Source: Cichorium intybus (taxonomy: Eukaryota; Streptophyta; Magnoliopsida; Asterales; Asteraceae). Taken from it: a stretch of DNA of 64,000 nucleotides. The position numbers and the translations under genes are program-made. The notes below the pieces were generated by a model that was given only the letters and a program-made list of their open reading frames with translations, was not told where the DNA came from and did not search any database. Location: positions 76,677,494 through 76,741,493 of the forward strand of contig CM042013.1 of NCBI GenBank assembly GCA_023525715.1, read 5' to 3'. Positions within the stretch are counted from its first letter, which is position 1. Every line of letters starts with the position of its first letter. Below, in pieces: positions 10,394 to 22,600 of this stretch.

Positions 10394-11570
10394 TTAAAAC
10401 TTTGAGATTTTAACACCATTCGAAAGTAGGTTGCTAAATATGAAGTTTAAAAGGTTTTGGGTCAGTTCAAGTTCAAGCTAACCTGGAGCTGACCTGTGGA
10501 GCTGAGTGGTCAAAAATATGTTAGAAATCCTGAAGCTGACCATTATCGATGCTAATGTCGCAGGGTGACTTTATACGTGGGTTTTCCACTTTATTTGGGA
10601 AAGTAAGAATTCAGGATTCTCTCTCTAAAAATCCTAGAAAACATTCCCGAAACCCCTGAGGTCGAAATTGGAAACTATAACTTGAGGACTGAAGTTCAGA
10701 ATCATCATCTTGCGGTTAAAAGCTAATATCCCTCGATCTAGCTTTTAAATTGACGGTTGTATTGCTTGAATTGAGTTAGTTGCGGGTGGTGTTGATCAAC
10801 TGCTGTAACTAGTGTGTGTTGGAGTAAGTTTTCTTGGATTAGTGTATAAAAGAGAGTCCTAATCCTAAACCCTAGCTAATAATATGTTGATTATGCGTTT
10901 TTGTGCTTGTTTGAGTAGAAATTGAGGAATTAGAAGCTACAAGTAAAATAATATTGTTATCTTTTGTTTGTAACTCCTTTCCATCTTTCAATTTCTTGAT
11001 TCTTATGAGTTAGGTGCTATTAAGATTGTTTTAGAAATTTGAGTATTGACTTGGGCTGTTGTGATACAGCCAAAGCTAGACAGGAGCACGGAACACACGG
11101 TTCGGGAGTTTCACATATTAACCCGCCATCAGGTGAGTAGTTGATTATTGAATCCTATGATGAATTGTATTGTGGTTGAGTTATTCATTGCAGAAAAAGA
11201 AGAGTTTGATGAGTCTCATGAAGTGTGTTGGTTATTGTTTTATATAACCAAGTCTTTGAGTTTCATGTAAAGAGTTATAGTGTGTAAATCACATTGAGGG
11301 ACCGAGATAATCCATTGATATTAGGATTTACAAGCACCATGAGTCCATGCTTTACCGCTTCAGACACATCTTTGTAATGATGCCGTTCTTTCTCCTTATC
11401 TATTAATCTTATCCATTTTTTGCGGGTTTGAATTTTATTTGATCGCCATTTTAAAAGATGTTCATCTTTTTTAAAGGTTTGATATTCCTTTTTCCCAAGT
11501 TTGATCTATTTCCCTCTTGATAGATCATATGTTTCATGTTCTTCAAAGGTAGATCAAGAGTTTCTCGTAT
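10394..11570. other. Intergenic, no gene seen
   Basis: There is no convincing reading frame, RNA gene or element boundary. The composition is moderately AT-rich, with CCTAAACCCTAGC-like words at about 10860. Confidence 0.4.
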
Positions 11571-11574
11571 GTTC

Positions 11575-11580
11575 TCTCTC

Positions 11581-11624
<44 letters not shown>

Positions 11625-11632
11625 CGCAAACC
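11575..11632 (+). repeat. CT microsatellite
   Basis: A run of CT dinucleotides with few interruptions. Just after it, a block of about 45 bp (CGCAAACC, AATTCAAATTAAACATGGAG) is present twice (about 11625-11700). Confidence 0.9.
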
Positions 11633-11991
11633 ATAAAATTCAAATTAAACATGGAGTCTCTCTCTCTCTACGCAAACCTTGAATTCAAATTAAACATGGA
11701 GATACAGAGTTTTCTCATCTGCAAATGATTTCTATTTTACTTTCGACAAATGATTTTGATTTTCGGTTTTGATTGATAGCAGGTTAGATTTATGACAAAT
11801 TGGAAGGCACCACAGGCGAAGAGATAGCGTTCAGATAGCGTTCAGTGAATCAGGAGTTGTCACGCCCACCATGGGATTGATGGCTTTTTTAGTAATGACG
11901 AGTTTCTCCTAAACAATTGATTTCCCATTTTCTTATTTGATGTGGTGAGTATATTCTTCTGAATGGCATTCTATATTGGGTTTCATTATAT

Positions 11992-14900
11992 TCTATACTA
12001 GTTGTAAGACTCGTGTATTACACGGGATGATACAAAAAAATTATTAATTAAAAATATCTAAACATTAATATTTTACATAAAAAATTTGTTTGTGTATCGT
12101 GACATCTTGCTTTTGATTTTTACTATTACGACTTTGTATTTTGATAAATATAATTGATTATGAGAATGTCACCGGTACTAAATTCAAATTCACTATTATG
12201 ATTGTAATCGTTCTTCAAAATATTATGACGTCAATTGTCTCTCTATTGTCTTCCAAATCTTTCTACACATTAAAAAATAATATAATATTAAAAAACAATT
12301 AATTTTGAAATTGAATGATAACAATTAATTTTGAAATTGAATGATAATTAAACCGATCATTAAAGAGTTAGAAACGTTTCAAACCAATTAATTTTTTTTA
12401 AGAAATCTAAAATTATGAGAAAATGACATATGGCAAATTCAATGAGTAGATGACATGTGGCTTTGAGTTACTTATTTATTAGAATAAGATTTCCACGTTT
12501 TTGCATTCAAGCTTTCCTACTCCAATTGTCCTGATTCTAATGGATGTGAAGGGTCTCGCTTACAGGTAATCACATATTACAAATAGGGGTACAAGGTTCT
12601 CCGCTCTACATTTTTACAATTATCACAAATACAATTACTTGGTTTTTCTCGCTTACAAATTATGATTGAAATTATCATGTTCTACCCAATATAGCAACAT
12701 TTTACAACCACAAAATTTTCATAGCTATAATTGTCTGCTTTCTTGAAACCAAAATTGAAATATTGTTTAATATTTTATAATGGGAAAACATGGTATTATC
12801 TATTTCAAAGTCAATGAGACAGTCATGGGGAAACGGTTAGGTTGCTTGATTATAAAAGATACACACAACCTGTGTATGTGGTTCTGTAACTAAGTCTACT
12901 ATGCTATTTCTTGCATATACCTCTGTTGAGTTTGAGTTGAATGCAAGAAATAGAAGTGTACTGTAATTTATATTTTCTTATTACATCCCACTCTCATTTC
13001 TCTCTTCAATAACAACGTACAATCTAAACTTTTTCTAGAAAAAACAATGTACTTTTGATTTTCTTAGTGCTTTAAGTTGTTGATGTTCATCAAGCTAATT
13101 TAGTATCAGATATCTGGACTTTGTAGAGTTTTCTTGACCACATGAGCAAGTTCAAGGATGTTTTCACTCACATCAAAGCTAATTTAGTATCAGATATCTG
13201 GACTTTGTGCAGATATATGAAATTTAAATTTGTGTTAAGGGTAATGTATGTGATAAAGTGAAGTATTTGATAACATACAGAAAGTCATCGAATTTTCGAG
13301 AAGTTAGAAGGGGTCATCCAACGTTTTATATAACTTCAGGTGGCACCGAACTCCAACGTACCAAAAGCCAAGAAGAAAACATCTAATGACACTTTACCAA
13401 CTGAACCATATGGCACCAAACTCCAAGGTACCTGTGCTTGCTTTCTGATTTTTTTCTGTTTTTATAGTTACTTACGGAGTAAATTACAAAAATGGTCCTT
13501 GTGCTTTTTGAATTTTATCATGCTTATTCCAAAAATGAAATCTCTTTTAGTTTTGGTCCTTATTTCAAGGTTTCATATCAATTTTGGTTCCTTGATCTTG
13601 AGATAGGGACTAAAATTGATATGAAAATCTTGAAATAAGACCAAATCAGAAAGTCCCAAGGGCTAAAATCAAAATGAAATCTTGAAGGGCCAAAAGTGAA
13701 AAATGTTTTAGTTATGGACTAAACACATTAAAAATCAGAAATCCCTAGGGACCAAAGTTGACATGAAATCTTGAAGGACCAAAAGTGAAAAATGTTTTAT
13801 GTGTATGGTCTTTGTCTGTTTTTGTGTATGTATAATGTTGTTTTTAGTATTGTAAATAAGCAATGTACTTCTGTTTTTTCATTCTTAGATTTATTTGCAT
13901 AAAATTATGTTAGGTTATGTCAATTATGTAATTAACACACTAAAAATGTTGTTCCTAAAAATTAATATTAAATATTTGCTAAAATAGTCATAAAACTGGC
14001 AAATGGGTCACTGTTGGTTGAATCAACGTTGATAGCAGATCTGGAAAGATATAAACAACACTATCATCTTCTATATTCTATCATGGTTTTCTATTTTTGA
14101 TCCCTAATGCTTTGATTCATCTATTTTTTTTGTCTTTCATTTTGGTCTGAATTATGTTTTTTTTGTTATTGAGATTGCCCTTCACACCATCTTTGATGGT
14201 CTTTATTTTTCATAACCATTTCAGGAGGCTTCTTGCTAAAACTGCCATTCACAACTATCTTTGATGATCTATACAATCTCATTAATGGTCTGGACCACTT
14301 AGTAGAAAAAGGAAAAGAATCAAGATAGCTTTTCTGAAAATCTTAGAGAAAAATGATAAAGCTAATTTCAATGTAGAGTTATATATGTGATAAGGCTGCA
14401 AAACAAAATGTCAAATTATTCATTTTTGCATTTTTTGTTAATGATGATAACTAATTACTCTATGGTTAAAGATTTAAAATTATCCCAAAATTTGCAAAGT
14501 AATTACTTCGACGAAATTAATGTTTGCAACATTTGTAGTTTTATGCCAGGAACTCTATTTTCATATTCTTGCTCTTCGTAAGGAAAGTAATCAATAACAA
14601 TGTTTATATTATTTACAGTGATGTTTACGAAGATTTAAGTTTTTTTTTTTCATATTATTTTTTTGTTAGGTTTTTAATTGGGGCATTTTGGTTGTATATC
14701 TATAAGCGGTACAATGTGCCTCTATTAGGGTGGATCGAGTTGTCCCTGCCCAAACCGCTAACCCCGCCGTTGAAGGTGTGGTTCCTGCCCATCCTGAACC
14801 CCGCCCATCCTGCTGTTTCCCTTCTTCTTCTATGTTTTCAACCCAAATCGGGTTCATGAAGCTGCAAACTCAAGCTCACGAACCTGCCTCTGCCGTGAAG

Positions 14901-15572
14901 CGACTCGAACCTACCCCTCCACTATTCGCTGCCTACCACAAGAAAATTAATAGTACAAAAAGACTATATAACGTCCTCCGCATTGCGCAGGTAACCCGAT
15001 TGCTATTAATCATTGAACCCAAATTATATCCTGAATGTAAACTATTGATACTAATTGTTGAAACGAAACTATATGCAATATAATGTGTTTAGCAAAGGAT
15101 ACCAATAACTAAAATAAACTATACGCAAACAGGAAACTATTGACCGAAAGTCACTATTCGACGTTTGACGAAAAGAAACAAATCGATGCCAAAGATAACT
15201 TTATGTCCATCGGATGATGATTTGTTCCCTTTCAAGCTTAAAAGGAAGCAATTTTCTATTCGATTATGTTTTGCGATGACAATCAATAAAGCTTAGGGAC
15301 AAACAGTTCCAAATGTAGGTGATGAAGTTTATACATCGAATGTGGTGTATAAAGAAGTGTTGAGTGATTAATAATTGTAAATTTCATAGTTGGTTTATTC
15401 TTATATTACATATAATTTTTCTTATTTCTCATCAAATTACATTAGATACCTCTCAAACAACTTATTAACTTTTACGGCTTTTTGTTCATTTTAGCGAAAC
15501 ATCGAACCGAACAACACAATGCTCGCCCCTAACATTTTGTGTCTCACCGCATTGCGTGGGTACACGACTAGT
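11992..15572 (+). mobile_element. Helitron-like segment (candidate, non-autonomous)
   Basis: The right end shows a short hairpin (CCGCATTGCGTGG) followed by TACACGACTAGT, ending in CTAGT as plant Helitrons do, next to AT-rich target DNA. The left edge reads TCTATACTAGTTGTAAG with a nearby palindrome CTCGTGTATTACACGGG. This could be a Helitron 5' TC end, or the reversed CTAG end of another copy. A similar hairpin (CCGCATTGCGCAGG) lies at about 14979. No Rep or helicase is seen inside. AG/GT-bounded exon-like stretches at 13340-13429 and 14224-14328 may be captured host sequence, unidentified. Whether both ends belong to one element is uncertain. Confidence 0.4.
13495..13830. repeat. Fold-back and tandem repeats of a GGTCC-rich element
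   Basis: CTTATTTCAAGGTTTCATATC is followed within about 50 bp by its near reverse complement, GATATGAAAATCTTGAAATAAG. After this, a block of about 110 bp ending GGxCCAAAAGTGAAAAATG occurs twice (about 13660-13710 and 13760-13800). No coding content is seen. Confidence 0.5.
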
Positions 15573-15688
15573 ATATATATATAATCATGGTCTTTTTGAA
15601 ATAATGTTGAAAATAATACGAGTGATTATTTACAAACGTAGCACATGTAGCTGAATAAAATTAATATTAAATATCTAAACTTCTTGCA

Positions 15689-16122
15689 TGTTAGTCCCAA
15701 AAAATCCTAGATCTGCTTGGTATCAATGAAATCACTCGATTGGTGCGGAATCCCAACAAGTAATCAATCCGAAACAGATAAGAATCAAGAACACCGATAC
15801 TACAAACCATCAATGCACTCTATTAAGATTAACAGACGGGTACATAAGGTTCTTTGATCGAATGAACAAATTTTCTCTAACACTCTAAGCTCCCAATTCG
15901 ACCAACTAAAACGGCTAACCTCACAAATGACTAAGAATACACTATATATACTTGCCGAACACATGACCTAGCCCAACAGCCAAGCCCAGCCGAAAACCCA
16001 CCAAGCCTAACCGAAATCCAAGAAGATTTCGGTCTTCACGACCGAAAACTTGGACGATTTCGGTCCAGGCCGAAATCCCAAGTCAGCCCGTAAAGTAAAC
16101 CAACAACTTTTTAGTCACAACA
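15689..16122 (-). repeat. LTR A (3' LTR of the outer SIRE-like element)
   Basis: On the minus strand it starts TGTTGTGACTAAAAAG and ends GGGACTAACA. The preceding polypurine tract is CTAAGGGGGAGAT (16123-16135). A second, almost identical tract plus TTGTTAGAATGTTGCTGC lies at about 16195-16215. It is about 93 percent like LTR C by eye over most of its length, and contains several CCGAAATC words. Confidence 0.85.
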
Positions 16123-16135
16123 ATCTCCCCCTTAG

Positions 16136-17895
16136 TTTACTGCTTGCCTTGATCTTCAGGCTTCTCTTGGTCTTGAATTCAGTTGAACATTGCAGCAACA
16201 TTCTAACAATCTCCCCCTTAACTGAGTAACGGGTAAAGATGTTGATAGCATTCAGCACATTGCAGAGACAACTTCATCTTCAGATTAGGCAGTCTTCAGA
16301 TTTATCTTTGAACGCTCATTTGTATAGGCTTCTTTCTTAGGTCTTGAATCAGCACATCCAACTTTTGATTTGACTTTGATGAGCATGGAGTCTGACTCTT
16401 CACATCTTCACTTCTTGATCACATAAAAGTATGAATGTAGCAACAGAAACTGTTTGAGGAGGAATTCAACGAAGCTTGTCGCATGGAATTATGATTCACC
16501 TTTCTCTGGGGTTGAAATGATTGTGTTGAAAACTTCAAACTTCACTTCTGGCTCCATCACTTGAAAGACTTCACTGGATTGTCTTTGACTATAACCAGTG
16601 CGTAATGATGACCAAAAATCCTATGGGTCACAGAGTCATAAAACTCTCACCACAGTTGTTCAATGACTCAGCCTTGGCTCAGAATGAGACTTCTCGCAGT
16701 ATCTGTGTGAACCCGGAGGAACGCACTGTGATTGTTTGAGTATCGGAGAACTACTCGTGACCTTTTTGTTTTTGGCCCCTGCATATCCTTGATCAAAGAT
16801 CTCAATGCAGTTGACTTGGCTCTTAGCGAGACGTTCAATGGTATCAAAACTCTGCAGAGTGTACCATCCTAGTGCCAATTTGAATCCGGTAAAGTTGTTG
16901 GGGTCTCACAGCTATTGTCATTAACAGCAACGATCACTGACCTAGAATTTCGATGTTTCATCAATGTGAGGTAAAATCACATTAAGTCACGAACGTCTAT
17001 ATTAGAAGATAATTGGGTCAAGAGTGGTATGATCGTGTAATATGTCTTGGTTACCAGACATACCCATCGACTAGACTTTCGAGTTGTCATCAGTGTATGG
17101 TTTATTATATTGAGTCATCCAACTCTTGAATTAGAAGCTTTGTAGGTGAGAATGGTTGTCGATGCCTCACATCTACTACTGGTGTTGTAGCAGAGATCAC
17201 TGGCATAGAGTTTCGAAATATCATCACCACTTGGTTTAAATTGATGAGTCGTCTATGTCTTGCAACAGAAAGATAAAGGTGGTTGAGAGTGGATTGGTGC
17301 GTGTGATAGATTACGGTATGCAATCTAACCATCGGCACAGACTTTTTAACTCTTGACTCTGAGTGGTTTTACTCAAAGTTTCTAGAAGTTTGTGTTGCAG
17401 AAATACCTTTTAGATTGGGTCAAGAAAGGTTGTCACTGCTTCAAACTTACTATGGTTTAACAACAAGAATCGTAAGCACTTAAGTGTTACCTCAGCAGTG
17501 AGTGATATAAGTCGGTGCGTCGTCAGTAAGTAAGGAATGTCTTAGGGAGTCACAGTAATAGCGAATCACATCTTTGACATGAAGATTTGATCTGTATTCC
17601 TGATTGGTATTGATCAGGAACATTGACGATCGTGTAAAATATGTAAAAGAACAAAATTTTGAGTTTTGTAAGTTTCACCAAAAGGAAAGACATGAAACGA
17701 AAAACATATTTTTGGATTTTTAAGTTTTCTGAAAAAGTAAAGACATAAGAGTAAAAGACATATTTTTGTATTTTTGAATTTTATATGTTTTTTTAATTCT
17801 CCCCTAAATTTGTGCATAGAGGAGAATGTCCAAATATGAACAAATTTAACCAAAAAAATAGTACAAAATATACAAAAACTGAACTATTAATCATC
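16136..17895 (-). other. Post-pol 3' region of copy M (non-coding), with three tandem repeats
   Basis: It corresponds to the region after RNase H in copy P (51524-52218, opposite strand) and includes a first polypurine-like TTTAGGGGAGAATT at about 17798. Three degenerate tandem units of about 137 bp begin near 16937, 17075 and 17210, with the shared pattern TTTCGAnnTnTCATCA. Short open frames here show no recognised domain, so an envelope-like gene cannot be claimed. Confidence 0.6.
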
Positions 17896-18168
17896 AAAAC
17901 GAATCAAATCAGTTCAGGACGAAGTTACCTTTTCAGTTTTCAACACATTGTTAGACACGAACCCCACGTGATCCTTCTTCTCTCCCCTCCCGCAAAGGAC
18001 ACATACTCTCCATTAATGATTTGAATGTTGTACAGTTGAGAGATGTCTCCTATCATGTACCTGGAACAGCCATTATCAGCAAACTGAGATCTGATGATAT
18101 TCCTCCACAACTGCTCCTACACATGATGCGGGCTTAATTGGTCTTGGGAACCCAGTCCATCTTGAAAC
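17896..18168 (-). pseudogene. End of gag and start of protease of copy M
   Basis: The minus strand shows the gag C-terminal word FKMDWVPKTN, then a protease start region matching copy P (SQLYN, YVSFAGGERRRI). The codons are disrupted. The sequence then jumps straight into the post-pol 3' region at about 17890, so integrase, reverse transcriptase and RNase H (about 3.2 kb in copy P) are deleted. The gag continues on the far side of E1 at 35299; the GAAAC duplication shows the two halves were joined. Confidence 0.7.
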
Positions 18169-18875
18169 TGAAAGGTTTTCTGCAATCTATGAACTAATAA
18201 TCCTAAGTTCACATGCAACCTAGAAAAGGATCTATGTTTTTCTATCATTGAACATGCAACAAAAAACCTAAAGGCCAATAATAATTTCTAAGGAAAATAA
18301 TTGACAAAAACTAACATTTAGTTTTGATCTTGAAGCCAGCAGCCAAGTGTCCTGCCTCAAATGAGATCACACCCAAGCAAAAAGGAGGAGGGGATGAAAA
18401 TCCAGAGATGAAGGAGAGATGGCACACGTTTTAGGGTGCAGGTGCTCTTATTTATAGCAATACTCATGGAATATGAAGAGTCATGGAATACCAAGAGTCA
18501 TGGAATACCAAGAGTCATGGAAACCAAGAGTCATGGAATACCAAGAGTCATGGAAACCATGGAAACCAAGAGTCATGGAATACCAAGAGTCATTGCACAT
18601 TTAATTAATTAAATTAATCATTAAATTAATTCCAATTAATTCTAGATTAATTTCTAATTAATCAATGTAGTTTCTAATTAATATATTATCACCATAATAT
18701 ATTAATAAACTATTTATTTTATTTCTATTGATTTATTAATCATATAATAATTCAATCTTTCTCTCTCCTGAATTTCTGTCAAACCTCTAGCTATGAGGGC
18801 AACCCAAATGGACTTTGCTTCTATTAATAAGATAAATACAAATTATAAGTCATGGCTTAGACACCTAATCCAACA
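18169..18875 (-). repeat. E1 3' LTR
   Basis: 707 bp. It contains a minisatellite of about 17-20 bp with core AGAGTCATGGAATACCA (about 18475-18590), with more copies than in the partner LTR. Confidence 0.92.
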
Positions 18876-19627
18876 GTCTCCCACTTGGATAAGTCTATGA
18901 CTTTAATTTTTCAATTTATCTTTTGATTAATCAACAAATCTCAGTTTCTTAGAAACTGCTGCCGAACTCTGACCCAATGAGTTCTATCCATAGATAAGTG
19001 ATCATATGATCCTCTGTCCAACAAGATATTTTCAGACTCAAGACATGGATTAAGATCAATCTTGGTCCGATACTCTGTTTCTCGATTTCTGATTTTCATA
19101 TGACTTTAAAACTACTAATTGAACACATCAATTCAGTCCTGGTTGGCCAACACTTTCAATCAACTTCAAAATCACCGAGAGGCCTACAGATATCTATTTC
19201 CCGTCAAGGTCAAGGGACGAATAAGCTTTGACTCATATGCTTATATCTTTTACCAGAAAAATCACTCACAACAACACGTTTTATAACATCGAGTTACCGA
19301 TGCGTTTTCGCGTAATCAATGAGCAACCGCCTTGCAAATTATAACTCATATGTCTCTGCTTCAAGATCATAAGATATTATCGTCTCAACATTGCTTGTGA
19401 CGATAATCTACAAACCAATTCATGACAGTCTTCGTTCGTACTTACTCCCTAAAAGTATGAGCAACTGTGGACATTTGAATAATCAAATTACTCAAGAAGT
19501 AAACATGCAAAATGAAACACAATGATAAACAATTGACGAAAGCAGTAAACAATACTCATTAATAAATCTCTATTATTAAATCGCCAAAGTCAATTACATT
19601 TATATTGTTACAAGTTTCAAAACCTAT
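18876..19627 (-). other. E1 3' untranslated region and polypurine tract
   Basis: No gene is seen. The block is closely shared with E3 (42021-42780) and E5 (57939-58789), including the words ACATCGAGTTACCGATGCG and TTCATGACAGTCTTCG. This supports one family for all three. Confidence 0.7.
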
Positions 19628-22600
19628 CTAATTACAAAAACTAATATCATCTCTCAATCCTATGCTCTTAGCATGTTGATTGTGCTTGATCCTACTCAGA
19701 GCCTTAGTCAAGGGATCTGCAGGATTATCTTTTGATGATACCCTCTTTACATGGAGGTGACCTTCTTCTACTTTATGCTGAATGTAATGGTACATTATGT
19801 CGATATGCCTGGACTTTCCATGATCACGTGCTTCCTTTGTCAAAGCAACCACTCCTTTGCTATCGAAGAACAGTTCTATGTGCTCCTGAATACTGGGGAC
19901 TACTCCAAGGTCACCGATAAAGTTCTTTAGCCAAGCCGCTTCCTTAGACGCTTCACTCGCCGCTATGTACTCTGATTCGCACATAGAATCAGCCACCGTC
20001 TCTTGCTTGGAACTCTTCCAAGTGACCGCTCCCCATTCAAAAGAAATACACAGCCCGACTGAGACCGACCATTGTCTCTATTTGTCTGGAAACTGGCGTC
20101 TGTGTATCCACTAACTCTCAAAGTATCACTGCCACCAAGGACTAACACCATGTTCTTCATCCTTCGCAGATACTTGAGTATGTTCTTTACAGCTATCCAA
20201 TGCGCTCTACCAGGATTCCCTTGGTACCGACTGACCATGCTCAAAGCAAAGGACATGTCGGGGTGAGTACATGTCATGGCGTACATGATCGACCCTACCA
20301 CCGAAGCTTAAGGTGCCCAAATCATCTCAGTTATTTCCTCATCGTTACTTGGGCTTTGAGTCTTACTCAACTTTGCATTACTTTGGATATGCAGCTCTCC
20401 CTTCTTGGAATTTTCCTTACTAAACCTCTTTAGTACCTTTTCCAAGTATGTACATTGACTAAGTCCTATTAGTCTCTCCTTTCTATCTCTCGGTATTCTT
20501 ATCCCGAGAATATAGGCATCTTTTCCTAGGTCTTTCATGGTGTAACACTTCCCAAGCCAAGACTTGACATCTTGCAAGGTTGGAATGTCGTTTCCTATGA
20601 GTAGTATGTCATCAACATACAGCACCAAAAAACTGACTATATTCCCACTAGCCTTGACATATACACAAGACTCATCTTCACTCCTAGAGAAACCAAACTC
20701 TTTGACTTTCTTGTGGAAACAAATATTCCAGCTGCGAGAAGCTTGTTTCAATCCGTAGATTGATTTCTCAAGCTTACACACCTTATTAGGATGCTTTGTT
20801 TCTACAAAACCCTCTGGCTGATTCATGTAAACATCCTCAGTCAACTTTCCGTTAAGGAAAGCGGTTTTGACATCCATCTGCCAAATTTCATAGTCATGAA
20901 ATGCAGCTATGGCAAGCATTATCCTAATAGACTTAATCTTGGCTACTGGTGAGAAGGTCTCATCATAATCAACCCCCGGGGTTTAAGTGAATCCCTTCGC
21001 AACCAGCCTAGCCTTAAAGGTGTGCACCTTTCTATCCATGTCGGTTTTCTTCTCGAAGATCTACTTGCACCCGACTGTCTTTCGACTCGGTACATTGTCA
21101 ACCAAGTTCCAAACTTGATTGTCATACATGGACTTGATCTCGCTATCCATTGCCTCTTTATACTTGGCAGACTCGGGGCCCGCCACTGCTTCCTGGTAGT
21201 TAGCTGGCTCATCCAAATTTATCAGTGTCCTATCACTGACAAACGTGTCACCATCCATAGTTATATGGAAACCATAAAACTCGGGTGGCATGCTAACTCT
21301 ACCGGAACGCCTAAGAGGTAATGAATTGTCTGTCGGTCCAACATGAACCTCTTCCTCTTGTTGGTTGCTAGTTTTTTTCTAAGGTTGTTTCATCAGATGA
21401 CTCTTGAATCTCTTCAAGATCAACGGTACTCCTACTGTCCTCTTTGGATATGAGCTCTTTCTATCGAAAGACTCCTCGTCTAGCTACAAAGACCACGTCC
21501 TCGCTTGGTCTGTAGAACAAGTATCCAAAACACTGTTTTGGGTATCCGATAAATATACACCTCTCACTTCTTTCTGCGAGTTTGTCTTGAGTCTCTCGTC
21601 TCACGAAAGCCTCACAACCCCATACATTGATATGTGCCAACAAGGGAACTTTCCCCGTCCACATCTCATGAGGTGTGTTGGTAACCTTCTTAGTTGGGAC
21701 AAGATTGAGGATGTGGGCGGCAGTCTCTAAGGCATACCCCCAAAAGTGGATGGGAAGAGAAGCTCGACTCATCATGGAACGAACCATGTCTAACAGGGTT
21801 CGGTTACGCCTCTTGGCAACAACGTTCAACTGTGGTGTTCTAGGAGGTGATAACTGTTAAACTATTCCACATTCCTTTAGATAGTCAAGGAACTCGATAC
21901 TAAGATACTCACCGCCTTTGTCAAATCTAAGCATCTTTATCTTCCTGCCCAATTGATTCTCTACTTCACTTTTAAACTCTTTGAACTTTTCAAAGGTATC
22001 TGACTTATGCTTGATTAAGTAGATGTACCCATATCTACTATAATTGTTAGTAAAGGTCACATAGAAATGAGTGTCATCCTTTGTGGTTGATCTAAAGGGT
22101 CCACACACATCTGTATGTATGATATCCAACAGACCTTCATCTCTTTCAAAAGACCCTTTGAAAGGTGATTTTGTCATCTTGCCCAACAAACAAGATTCGC
22201 ATACATCATCCGACTTTAGGTCGAATGATTCCAACAATCCATCCTTTTGGAGTTGGGCGATGCGTTTCTTGTTGATGTGCCCAAGACGACAGTGCCACAA
22301 GAACGCCTTTTCTATACCACTAGAGGAATCAATATGTAACACACTATTTCCTAAATTGTCAACACAAATCACTGTTTCATACACACCTGAAGGGTTTCTA
22401 TGCAATCAATGAACAAATAGATTCCTATGGTTCACATGCAACCCTAATATGATCTATGTTTTCTTCTATGAAGATAATAAACTAAACCTAAAGGAACAAT
22501 TAATTTCTAAAGATCAAAACTGAGAAAACCAACCTTTTGATCTTATGATCCTTGAAGCTAGCAGCAAAATAATCCTCCCTGGAATGCAAGTCACACCCAA

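Noticed and set aside
14730..15083. 117-codon frame with proline-rich start
   Set aside because: No domain or codon pattern seen; it lies in the Helitron-like segment near a terminal-type hairpin. An overlapping minus frame is equally open.
16660..17338. Envelope-like gene in the post-pol region
   Set aside because: Only short frames without signal peptide, membrane span or known motif; tandem repeats explain part of the openness.
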